From NCBI RefSeq assembly GCF_004801315.1, contig NZ_SSNW01000018.1:1-64000 (forward strand): DNA of 64,000 nucleotides. Direction: 5' to 3'. The notes under the pieces were generated by a model. That model did no database searches, was not told where the DNA came from, and worked only from the letters and a program-made list of their open reading frames with translations. The position numbers and the translations under genes were made by a program. This document shows, in pieces, positions 25,673-33,368 of the stretch. This DNA is from Deinococcus sp. Arct2-2. Its GTDB lineage: Bacteria > Deinococcota > Deinococci > Deinococcales > Deinococcaceae. Numbering within the stretch: the first letter of the stretch is position 1; each line of letters starts with the position of its first letter.

Positions 25673-28600
25673 CTCAATACCAAGTGCACATTCACATAGC
25701 TGGTGGCCCGGTCAGCGTTGGGAACGGCATCACATGCCGCTTTCAACTGCACAATTTTTCCGCCCGAGTTCCATTGTGTTCCCAAAAAGCTGTTGACGTC
25801 GCTGTTTCCGAGACCTTGAATGTCTAAGAGATAATCTCCACCAGCAATTTTATCGGGCATGTGAAGCGCGGCTTGGGTGGCGATGAAGGTGGCAACGCGG
25901 GTTTTGGCGTCTTGTCGGGCTTGCAAGGCGGCTTGGCGAGCGGACTGTCCTTCGGCCAGATATTGCCGCGTCAAGCGGGCCGTCAGCTGGAGTTCCAGCC
26001 GCGCTCCCTCTGCTTCCCGGTAGCGGGTGCGGGCGCTGGCATCCGAGGTTTGAACGTTTTGACGAGTTGACCTCGCTGCTCCTGGATAGAAAGGATAGCG
26101 GCGCAGCCATTCGGCAACCGTCATCCGTTTGAGGGCGTTTTCCTGTTCAGCGAGTTGCAGGGCCAGTTCCTGTTGGTCATAGCGGCGAGTGGCACCCCGG
26201 CTGGTCGGTACCCGGTTGAACGTCAGCGTGACGGGACTCATGGTGTGCGTGCCGCCCGCATGAGCGTTGATTTCATCGAGCAATTTCTGTGCATGACGGG
26301 CTACCCGCGCCGTGATGTTGCTGGCACGCATACCCATTTCGATTTTGGCTTCCCGCTCAGCCACAGGCAAGGTGGTCGTGGCGGTCAGCAGGGCCTGCTT
26401 TTCCAGCTTCACTTGCCCCAAGCCATAGGCCAAATGCGGCTGAATGGATTTATTAAAGACTTGGCGCGGATCCGCCCCCAGACTGGCGCGAGCTTGTTGA
26501 GCGAAGAACAGCAGTTGTTCACTGGCTTCTTTGGGCGTCGAAGCGATCATCAACTTCACGTTGTTGGGTTTGATCTCTGCCCAAACGCTGTGCTGTTCCC
26601 CACCGCCCCGGAACGACTTGCGGCCAAAAAGACCGGTAACCAAGGCCCGGGTCCGTGCGGCCACGGTCTGCGCACTGGTTGCCACCGTTCGCCCGGCGCT
26701 CCGGGCTGCTCCAGTTGTCTTGACGACCAAGGCTTTGATGCGGGCCACCACCTTATCCAGTACCCGGTCCAGCTTGCCCCGCACTTTATTGATGACGGCC
26801 TTGATCTTAGCCCCCAGATTGCCGAGGCCCAGCAGTTTGCCCAAGAAGCCCAGCGCCACCGGAATGCTGCGGGCCAGGGTGCTTTCGATGCCCGTGATCG
26901 CTGCGCCGATGTTGCCCGCCGCAATCGCACTGACGCTGGCGAGGGCACTGGTCACCACGCCCATGAGCTGTTGCCCTTGCTGCACGAGGAACTGCACACT
27001 GCGGAACGCCCCGATCAGGGCGTTCACAAAGCCGCCGCCGGGAATGAGCATCGTCGCCACTTTGGTGATGCCTGCCATGACCACGCTTTTGGTCACTTCT
27101 GTCTTCAGATTGCTGGCGACTTCGCTGCTGATGCTGCTCTGATTGGCCTTGATCTCAGACGCCTTATGCAGGCCACCCTTCAGGGTTTTCAAGGTGTCCA
27201 GCGTGCCTTCAGCCTGGCGCACTTGTTTTTCGCCATTCGGCCCGAGGCTTTTGACCAAGCGGCCCCGCATGGCCTGATACGTCAAGCCCATGACACTCAG
27301 GGCCGTCAGGAACACGCCTTGCAGATCCAACTTGGCGGGGAAGGCAATGCCACTGGCCCCGGTGAGCCATTGCCCTAAGCCGTTCTGCAGGTGCTTGGGG
27401 GCGTTTTGGGCAAAGCGGCTGAAGCCCCCTTTCAAAGCCCCCAGCAAATGACCGGCAAACTTGGCTGGGTTTTTCAGGACTTGCAGGATCAGGTCACCAC
27501 TGCCCCGCAACTTGGCGATGACCTGTTGCCCCACTGGGGCTAAGCCTGCTGTCAGAGCGGTCAACCCAATCTCAGCGATCTTGTGGGCACTGCCGACGAT
27601 CAACGCCTTCAGGCCACTGATGCGGCGGGTGATGGCGGTCTTGGCGGCTCCCAGATCCGCCTTGCTGATGGCCTTGCCGACTTCCCCCAGTGCGCCACCC
27701 AAATCCAGTTTGCCGAGCTCGGCTTTGAACCACGCCCATGCCTTGGGAATCGCCCCAGTCTCTTTCAGGGCTTTGAGGACGTCTTTCAGTGGCCCCGGCA
27801 CCCAGCCTGCGAGGGCATCGAGAATGGCATGAGGATTGGCCGCCATCGTTTTACCGGTGACCAAATCTTTGCCAAAAGCCATGGTGAGTTCCCGGTAGCC
27901 GGGAATCGCGGTCAGGGCAGAGGCGAGACCGGATTTGGCCTGATCGGCCACCCACGTCAACGGATTGCCAAAGCGTTGCACGGCTTGGGGTTGGAGATCC
28001 GTCAAGGGCTTAAGGGAGAGGGCTTGGGCGGCTCCTGTTTGAACCCGTGTCAGGGCAGAAGCATGGGTGTAGATGCCCGGCGCATGGGGAGTGGGGGCCT
28101 GTTTGACGGGGAGCGTCGCCAACTTCTTGCCCATCCGCCGGGCTTCGCTCTCCAAGCCTGCATCGGGATCAACGCCCGCCTTGACATTGCCCTTACTCTG
28201 CTGCACCGTGTGGGTGGCTTCGTGCGCGAGGAGTTCAAGACCACTCTGGGTATTGGGATTGAACTGGCCGCTACGAAAGTAGATGTCAGTCCCGGTGGTA
28301 AAGGCTAAGGCATTGACCTTCTTTGCCAACAGATCCGCTTCGGCGTCGTCATGAATGCGCACTCGGCTCAGGTCGTGGTTCAGGCCTTGTTTAAGGTGGC
28401 GCAGGATCGCAGCGGGCAATGGATTGCCGCTCCCACGCCGCGCTTGAATCCGTTGCAGGACAGGCTGCAACGCTTCAGCTTCTAGTTCCGCTTTCTTGCG
28501 TTGCAAGGTCTGCTGAGTCAGTGCCACTTGATCCTGAGCATCTTGCTCGGCTTGCCTCTGGAGAGCGGTCTCCACTGCTCGTTGCAAGGCGGGCCGTTCG

Positions 28601-28749
28601 CCTGCAGGAATCAGCGCCATCACGGCGCGGGCCACCTGCCCACTGGCGGGATGTCGCTGTAGAGCCACCAGATGCTCAGCGTAGTGGGCTTGACGCACTG
28701 CTGGAGGCTGACGGTCTTGCCGGTACCCCTGCTGCAAGACCTGCGCCAC
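25669..28749 (-). CDS. DUF4157-Ntox15 polymorphic toxin (main open frame)
   Basis: The 1026-codon frame (GTG 28749) carries a DUF4157 domain (about 115-185) with an intact metalloprotease-like HEATH (176-180) in LLAHEATHTVQQ. A long Ala/Gly-rich helical middle (200-700) follows, and the C-terminus is Ntox15: HMPD (963-966, the family HxxD nuclease motif), DIQGLGNSDVNSFLGTQW and a Val-rich end. DUF4157 marks cargo of extracellular contractile injection systems and related secreted toxins; Ntox15 is a DNase domain known from Tde1. The matching immunity gene overlaps its stop. It is in frame with 28756-29187, separated only by one TAA, so the true gene probably ran 29187-25669. No Shine-Dalgarno precedes GTG 28749, so expression may be impaired. 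Confidence 0.8.
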   Translation of the reverse strand: MAQVLQQGYRQDRQPPAVRQAHYAEHLVALQRHPASGQVARAVMALIPAGERPALQRAVETALQRQAEQDAQDQVALTQQTLQRKKAELEAEALQPVLQRIQARRGSGNPLPAAILRHLKQGLNHDLSRVRIHDDAEADLLAKKVNALAFTTGTDIYFRSGQFNPNTQSGLELLAHEATHTVQQSKGNVKAGVDPDAGLESEARRMGKKLATLPVKQAPTPHAPGIYTHASALTRVQTGAAQALSLKPLTDLQPQAVQRFGNPLTWVADQAKSGLASALTAIPGYRELTMAFGKDLVTGKTMAANPHAILDALAGWVPGPLKDVLKALKETGAIPKAWAWFKAELGKLDLGGALGEVGKAISKADLGAAKTAITRRISGLKALIVGSAHKIAEIGLTALTAGLAPVGQQVIAKLRGSGDLILQVLKNPAKFAGHLLGALKGGFSRFAQNAPKHLQNGLGQWLTGASGIAFPAKLDLQGVFLTALSVMGLTYQAMRGRLVKSLGPNGEKQVRQAEGTLDTLKTLKGGLHKASEIKANQSSISSEVASNLKTEVTKSVVMAGITKVATMLIPGGGFVNALIGAFRSVQFLVQQGQQLMGVVTSALASVSAIAAGNIGAAITGIESTLARSIPVALGFLGKLLGLGNLGAKIKAVINKVRGKLDRVLDKVVARIKALVVKTTGAARSAGRTVATSAQTVAARTRALVTGLFGRKSFRGGGEQHSVWAEIKPNNVKLMIASTPKEASEQLLFFAQQARASLGADPRQVFNKSIQPHLAYGLGQVKLEKQALLTATTTLPVAEREAKIEMGMRASNITARVARHAQKLLDEINAHAGGTHTMSPVTLTFNRVPTSRGATRRYDQQELALQLAEQENALKRMTVAEWLRRYPFYPGAARSTRQNVQTSDASARTRYREAEGARLELQLTARLTRQYLAEGQSARQAALQARQDAKTRVATFIATQAALHMPDKIAGGDYLLDIQGLGNSDVNSFLGTQWNSGGKIVQLKAACDAVPNADRATSYVNVHLVLR

Positions 28750-28755
28750 CTGCCG

Positions 28756-29187
28756 TTACAGGGCCGTAAACTGCCCCGCTTGATGCACGTCCATCAAGCG
28801 GCTTTCGGCTTGCTCAGCCTGAAACCGCATCACCGTCACCCACTCGGCAGGCGATTGCGGTTTCAGGGGTGGGGAAGCAGGAGTGTGTTGCCGTTGTAAG
28901 GCAGCAGATAACGTCGCAGGAAGCAGGGGAGGCAACACATCAAGTTGGCGTTGTACCGCGGCCTGCTCGGTGGCCAATCGCTGGACTTCGCGCTGTTCGT
29001 ATTGGCTGGCCTGCAAGACCGGCTGTGTTGCACGGCGTTGCGCCGAAACGGGCCGGAAGGTGTGGGCCGTCAAGGCCCGCTGAACCGCCTCTGTCGGGTT
29101 TGGAAGTGGCTCAACCGGAGCCGGGACAACCCACTGGGGCAAGACCGTTTGCGATGTTGCCCCCTTGCGCTTGACCGACTCGTACAT
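28756..29187 (-). CDS. N-terminal segment of the DUF4157 toxin, ended by in-frame TAA
   Basis: The 143-residue product starts MYESVKRKGATSQTVLPQWV and is rich in Gln and Ala (VQRLATEQ-like helices), as the leaders of Deinococcal DUF4157 proteins tend to be. It stops at TAA 28756-28758 after QAGQFTAL. Two codons later, in the same frame, the main toxin frame continues (RQVAQVLQQG). A CAA-to-TAA change would explain this. It may act as an export or loading region for the toxin. On its own it has no catalytic motif. Confidence 0.6.
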   Translation of the reverse strand: MYESVKRKGATSQTVLPQWVVPAPVEPLPNPTEAVQRALTAHTFRPVSAQRRATQPVLQASQYEQREVQRLATEQAAVQRQLDVLPPLLPATLSAALQRQHTPASPPLKPQSPAEWVTVMRFQAEQAESRLMDVHQAGQFTAL

Positions 29188-29196
29188 GGGTTCAGT

Positions 29197-29493
29197 CTAC
29201 TGCCCGTCGTGACCACCGGGGCGCAAGAGACTGACGGCTTGTCCTTCTGCCCAAGCGAGGAATTGCCGGACACCTCGCTTATAGGCGGCAATGGTATGCG
29301 GACGGGTGAGCACGCCCGAGCCGCCAGCATGACTGAGATAAGCCGTGGTCAATGAGACGAGAGCGGCCGCATTTTTTTCCCCGGCCGCTTGAACGGCGCG
29401 TCGCCTGAGTTCATCGTCATGAAGGCTCGTCCATTCTCGGCTCAAGGCCAGGAGGTCTCCTCGAAACAGCTCAAGAGTAGTCCCCATCTCCAT
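29197..29493 (-). pseudogene. Tyrosine recombinase, core-binding domain only
   Basis: The 98-residue frame from ATG 29493 encodes the N-terminal SAM-like core-binding domain of a XerC/XerD-type integrase: LFRGDLLALSREWTSLHDDE, then SLTTAYLSHAGGSGVLT and HTIAAYKRGVRQFLAWAEGQ. It ends in TAG at 29197-29199 just 9 nt before the toxin's ATG. The catalytic domain with R-H-R-Y is absent. The toxin cassette seems to have replaced the rest, which hints that the island entered or was rearranged at a recombinase gene. Confidence 0.7.
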
Positions 29494-29569
29494 TTCGACT
29501 TCTTCAGGCCTAAAACACCTTAGAGCAGAAAAACATGAGGCTGTACCTGGGTAAAATACGAGACACCTT

Positions 29570-30421
29570 TTATCCAAGACTCTCGCGGGCTGGGCCACCG
29601 TACGCCACCACGGCTTCGAGGAAGGTTGTGAGGTTATCCGGCCCTTCAGCTCGCGGTTCGGGAATAGCGAAGGTTACTTCTGCGAACGTGCTGTCGTCAT
29701 TCTTCAGATGGTCGCCCAGCGCAAAGAGCATGGCCGGAGCCACCACGGCCGGGTCATTGGCGAACACGCCGCATCCCCACGCGCCCAGAATCAAGTGATC
29801 CGTACCGAGCTCCTCCGCGGCCCGCAGTACTAGGCGGGTGCGAACACGGATGCGTTCTCCCGCTTCACACTGCCGTGCCGGGTCTCCTGGAAACTCACGC
29901 AGGTTCGGTGCCGCACAGCTGATGATGTTCGCCCGCCTCGGCGAGATCGGCTGGCCATGCTCATCGAGGAAGAATAAAACGCCAGGAGAGAGTACGGCGG
30001 CGTCCGCACCCATGATCCCTGCTGCGCGTCCTGCTTCATAAAAAGGGCGCGCAGCGTCACACGACAACGACGAAAAAAGCGTCGACGTTCGGCACAGGTC
30101 CTCTTCCTGCGCGAGACTGCCGGTCAGGAAACCCCCACCGACCCGCGTGCCGGAAGCGAAGTTCAGGACCGTCACACGCGCGCCAGCAGGTGCCCGGTGG
30201 ACCGCCTGGGTGCTCGTCGCGCCCATCACGGACACCTTCGGCCAGGGACGTTCGGGACCGCATCTCACAGGTGGAAGGCTCTGCAAGACGCGCGTGCCGC
30301 TGACCAACGCGTCCAGCTCCAGAGAAACGGTCTGGTCACCGAGGGTGTACTGCGCAGCGTCCAGAAGCGCCAATACGTCCTGCGTGCGCTTCTGGCGTTG
30401 AGCGCGGCTGCTGTGCGTCAT
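29570..30421 (-). CDS. TIGR02452 family protein, bacterial poly(ADP-ribose) glycohydrolase
   Basis: The 283-residue protein carries the bacterial PARG signature: ASGTRVGGGFLTGSLAQEED, with the glycine triplet (95-97) and catalytic QEE (105-107). ILGAWGCGVFANDP forms the later macrodomain loop. The enzyme hydrolyses poly(ADP-ribose) to ADP-ribose in the cytoplasm; in Deinococcus radiodurans a homologue is linked to the radiation response. ATG 30421 is preferred over the longer frame from 30496 because AAGGAGAG lies directly upstream. It precedes the recombinase fragment and toxin on the same strand, but overlapping transcription is not evident. Confidence 0.87.
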   Translation of the reverse strand: MTHSSRAQRQKRTQDVLALLDAAQYTLGDQTVSLELDALVSGTRVLQSLPPVRCGPERPWPKVSVMGATSTQAVHRAPAGARVTVLNFASGTRVGGGFLTGSLAQEEDLCRTSTLFSSLSCDAARPFYEAGRAAGIMGADAAVLSPGVLFFLDEHGQPISPRRANIISCAAPNLREFPGDPARQCEAGERIRVRTRLVLRAAEELGTDHLILGAWGCGVFANDPAVVAPAMLFALGDHLKNDDSTFAEVTFAIPEPRAEGPDNLTTFLEAVVAYGGPARESLG

Positions 30422-30530
30422 CTCTCTCCTTTCAGGGCAATGGGCTGGCCTCTGGGCGGGAGCAACTGACGTCATCCGTGCCTGCCGGCTTTCCACACTG
30501 TGCCTCCTACAATTTCAGCACAACCAGAAC

Positions 30531-30638
30531 TTCAAATGCGCCTCTCCCCAGATCTCCCTGACCGTCGTCATTGGTGATGGCGCCTATGTCAATGTGGATG
30601 TCGTGATCTATGACGATGTTCCCTTGGTCTTGAAGTAG
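30531..30638 (+). pseudogene. Short coding remnant of unknown family
   Basis: A plus-strand frame without start codon reads SLTVVIGDGAYVNVDVVIYD and ends DVPLVLK with TAG at about 30638. The alternating beta-strand-like pattern suggests the end of a real protein. It is the only thing recognisable in 30422-30702, and its family is unknown. Confidence 0.25.
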
Positions 30639-30702
30639 GCATAGATGTTTAGGAGTCTCGAGCAGAGAGATGCAGGGCCGTCTCTGGCCTCACTGGCCTT
30701 AG

Positions 30703-30732
30703 GCCAAAGAAGAAGGCGACCCGGAGGCCGCC
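30703..30732 (-). terminator. Rho-independent terminator of the secreted repeat-protein gene
   Basis: Read on the minus strand, GGCGGCC-tccg-GGTCGCC forms a 7-bp stem (one G-U) at 30715-30732, followed by the T-rich TTCTTCTTT. A second C/G hairpin (CTGGGGG...CCCCCCAG) lies between it and the stop at 30776. Confidence 0.55.
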
Positions 30733-30775
30733 TGTGATGTTGAGAGCCCTGGGGGGTCACCCCCAGAATTTGAGC

Positions 30776-31147
30776 TTAGGGTCGGGTTCCAGTGGGGTCC
30801 TTGGAAGGGGCGTTCGTGATGGTGCAGGCCACCTTCACTTGGCCCACGTAGCAGAACTCGGGTGGGGTGAAGCGGGCGGTTACTGTTTGGGTGGGGTCCT
30901 TGGAAGGGGCGCCCGTGAGGGTACAAGCGACCTTCATTTTGCCGACATAGCAGAACTCGGGTGGGGTGAAGCGGGCGGCTTGTTCGCGTGCGCTGTTGAG
31001 TCTTGGCAGGATCAACGGAGCCGCGCTGGGTTGATTTTGGGCGATAGCCGCCGGGGCACCCGTGGTGCTGGGTGTGGTGGCTGCGGAAGCGGAGAAGGAC
31101 AGGGCGACACTTGCAGCGAGGGTGGCGATCAGCATTTTGGTGGTCAT
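30776..31147 (-). CDS. Small secreted protein with two Cys-containing tandem repeats
   Basis: The 123-residue protein has a clear signal peptide (MTTKMLIATLAASVALSFSA, cleavage likely after ASA near residue 22), a Pro/Ala-rich linker, then two 33-residue repeats (from about residues 59 and 92). Each reads RFTPPEFCYVGxxKVACTxT followed by APSKDPT. Each repeat has two cysteines nine residues apart (66/75 and 99/108), well placed for a disulphide. AAGGAG precedes ATG 31147 and a terminator follows. I know no family for it. Export to the envelope or medium is likely; binding of a partner or cell-wall component is only a guess. Confidence 0.75.
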   Translation of the reverse strand: MTTKMLIATLAASVALSFSASAATTPSTTGAPAAIAQNQPSAAPLILPRLNSAREQAARFTPPEFCYVGKMKVACTLTGAPSKDPTQTVTARFTPPEFCYVGQVKVACTITNAPSKDPTGTRP

Positions 31148-31329
31148 GGTGTTCTCCTTGGGTGGTCAGTGGGAGGGAGGTTTTCGTTCCCCTGGGCGCT
31201 TGCCCTCTGCCTGAGAGAACAGTAGGAAAGTGACCGTGATCAACCCGTGATCGGGCATGAATCGGAGGGCACTGAACATCAGCCGGCCAGCTCACGCGGA
31301 TACCCCTCCTTGCTTTTTTCTTCTCTAAA

Positions 31330-32246
31330 ACCTCGGGTGCTAGGGGTTGCGAACGGGACATGAATAAGCGGAAGCTCCGGTATGCCTACCAAAGAACTTC
31401 CGCTGGATCAGGAGAGCGTCGAAGACCTGTTCACGCTCATCTACGTGTACGTAGATGATGATCTCCAAGCCGCTGCATGCAGCGGCTTAGTTGTGCTCCC
31501 CCACGAACCGAATCAGAAGGGCAGTTACGGCGAACTGATGACGATTGCGCTGGTGGGCGAATTGCTTGGCGAAGTGTCAGGGCAGAAGTGGTTGGCTCAG
31601 GTGCGTTCGACGTACCGGGCACTGTTTCCGTGCTTACCAGATCGAACCCGGTATCTCCGGATTCAGGCCAATCTCGAGACCATCTACGCTGATCTTGCCT
31701 TGAGACTGCCCCACTTCGACGACGACACCGTGTATGTGATTGACAGCACACCGTTGGTGCTGTGCACAGGGACGCGCTATGCGCGACCCCGAGCGATCAC
31801 CGAGGCGGGCAGTGGACGCGGTGGGCACGGAGGCTACAGTGTGAAAGGACGGTTCTATGGCTTCAAGCTGCATGTCATCATTGACGATCATGGCATGATC
31901 GTCCGCTTTGCCCTCGCTGCTGGAAATGAAAGTGATCCGCCGCTCGCTCGCACCGTATTGGACGAAGGCGAGGGAGCATTGGTACTCGGTGATCGGGGCT
32001 ACCAAGGCTGTGGCGTCTACGCGCAACCCAAGAGCAACATGAAGCAACCGCGCCCCTGGTGGGGCGTTACGGAGGGGCCTCAGAAAGACGATAGAAACGG
32101 TCTTTTCTCGTCTTGATCGCTCATTTCACCTGATGCTTCCACAGCTCAATTCTTTTCGGTCCATTCGCGCCCATGTGTGCCGCAAGATTGCTGCCCACAA
32201 TCTAGCCTTGTTCTTTGGCGGCCTTTGATCCCCTAGCACCCGAGGT
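31330..32246 (+). mobile_element. IS982-family insertion sequence (917 bp)
   Basis: Perfect 17-bp terminal inverted repeats, ACCTCGGGTGCTAGGGG at 31330-31346 and its complement at 32230-32246, bound the element. A 5-bp direct repeat CTAAA (31325-31329 and 32247-32251) is the likely target duplication. Inside is one transposase gene that needs a frame change near its end. The element sits between the secreted repeat-protein gene and a truncated unknown gene. Confidence 0.85.
31382..32228 (+). CDS. IS982 family transposase, frame change near C-terminus
   Basis: From ATG 31382 the frame encodes an IS982 transposase: TLIYVYVDDDLQAAA at the start, YVIDSTPLVLC (first catalytic Asp) and GALVLGDRGYQG (second Asp). 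It stops at 32116 after 244 residues. The family end IETVFSRLDRSFHLMLPQLN, with the catalytic Glu, and SFRSIRAHVCRKIAAHNLAL follow in the +1 frame to TGA 32226-32228. The shift must occur around 32075-32085 (CAGAAAGACG). A one-base insertion would inactivate the enzyme; a programmed shift is possible but not usual for this family. Confidence 0.8.
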
Positions 32247-32314
32247 CTAAAGGGATTTAGACCAGAGAAACCTTAGAGGATGGTCGCTGAAGATTTGGGC
32301 ACTAAGCTTTAGGG

Positions 32315-33010
32315 ATGTCCGAGTCTTCTCCCTTTCCTGCTCGAGCTTTAGCACTTGCTAAGCAACTTGCGCGTCCAGTGACCTTCCTTCAGTTTGATGG
32401 GGAAGAGGATCCCATTGCTGTCTGGCAAGGCGCACCAAGTGTGCCTCTGCCTGAGCATCTCGTTGTGACAGACGAAGAGCAAATTGATGATGGCGACTTC
32501 CTCACGCATTGGCTGAGTGTGGATGCCAGAAAGCTGCCACAGGCCCTCCCCGGGTGTGTCAGCGTGTACCTCAATCCAGGGGGGAATCAAGCCCTCGCCC
32601 TGTATGACGCTGAAGCAGTTCTGCACGAGGATGAAGGGCACGCACTCTACGGGCAGACGAGTCAGCAAATGCCACATCTGGATGCCCTGTTCCGACACGG
32701 CTCACCGGATCTCCAAAAGTGGGTCTCCCAAGAACTGGGCACCTCTGTAGCAGAGATGTTGAACTGGAGCGAGCTCCCGCTGTGGAAGTCTTTGATCCTC
32801 ACTGACCTAGATCAGCAACTGCGTGCAGACCATCCGATGTGGGCAGAAGAAGCTCCGGTCGCCCAACTGGGAGGTTGGTGCTGGGGTTGGCCAGATCAGA
32901 CTTGGGACGAACGGGAGAAGCAGGATCAGCAGTTGATGGTCGTGACTTACCAGAACAGTGAGCCTTGGGTAGAGCTGTGGTGGACTGGCCAAGGATTCGA
33001 AGTCGTGGAG
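32315..33010 (+). pseudogene. Unknown protein gene, truncated by the central IS element
   Basis: About 232 codons from ATG 32315 (MSESSPFPARALALAKQLAR) run into the IS3-type element at 33011; the frame then continues 80 codons through IS sequence. The protein is acidic and rich in Trp near its end (LGGWCWGWPDQTWDE, PWVELWWTGQGFEV), reminiscent of small barrel-like proteins of toxin-immunity loci, but I do not recognise a family. It is probably the N-terminal part of a longer protein. The other arm carries the same truncation at the same base. Confidence 0.5.
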
Positions 33011-33098
33011 TGCCCCCCAAAAACTGGACGGCGTGAAGTAGAGACGAAGGCTCGCCATCCCAGCCCTGATTTGTCAGGCTGGAAGGCGAGGAGACGTC

Positions 33099-33368
33099 AT
33101 GAAACAGAAGCAGTTCACCGAAGACCAAATCATCAAGTTGCTGCAAGATGCCAAGAAAGGTCAACAGCCCATAGAGGAGTTGTGCCGGGATTTCGGATGC
33201 AGCCCCGCGTCGTACTACACGTGGAAAAAGAAATACGGCGACACGACTCCAGATGAAGCGAAGCGGCTGCGCCACTTGGAGAAGGAAAATGCGCGGTTAT
33301 TGCGGATCGTGGGCCAGCAGCGCCTCGAAATCGAGGCGGTCAAGGAGGTGTTGGCAAAAAAGCGATAA
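33099..33368 (+). CDS. IS3 family transposase OrfA
   Basis: The 89-residue protein contains a helix-turn-helix (QIIKLLQDAKKGQQPIEELC followed by FGCSPASYYTWKKKYG) and a C-terminal leucine-zipper helix (LEKENARLLRIVGQQRLEIE), the standard OrfA that binds IS ends. GAGGAG lies before ATG 33099. The last codons form the slippery heptamer A6G (33356-33362), where a -1 shift would fuse it to OrfB. Confidence 0.85.
   Translation: MKQKQFTEDQIIKLLQDAKKGQQPIEELCRDFGCSPASYYTWKKKYGDTTPDEAKRLRHLEKENARLLRIVGQQRLEIEAVKEVLAKKR

Noticed and set aside
26155..27378. 407-codon plus-strand frame inside the toxin gene (mirror 40505-41728)
   Set aside because: Antisense to the DUF4157-Ntox15 frame and without a recognisable domain.
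30875..30973. The 99-bp tandem repeat as a CRISPR-like or satellite repeat
   Set aside because: There are only two copies and they are in frame within the secreted protein gene, so they are protein repeats.
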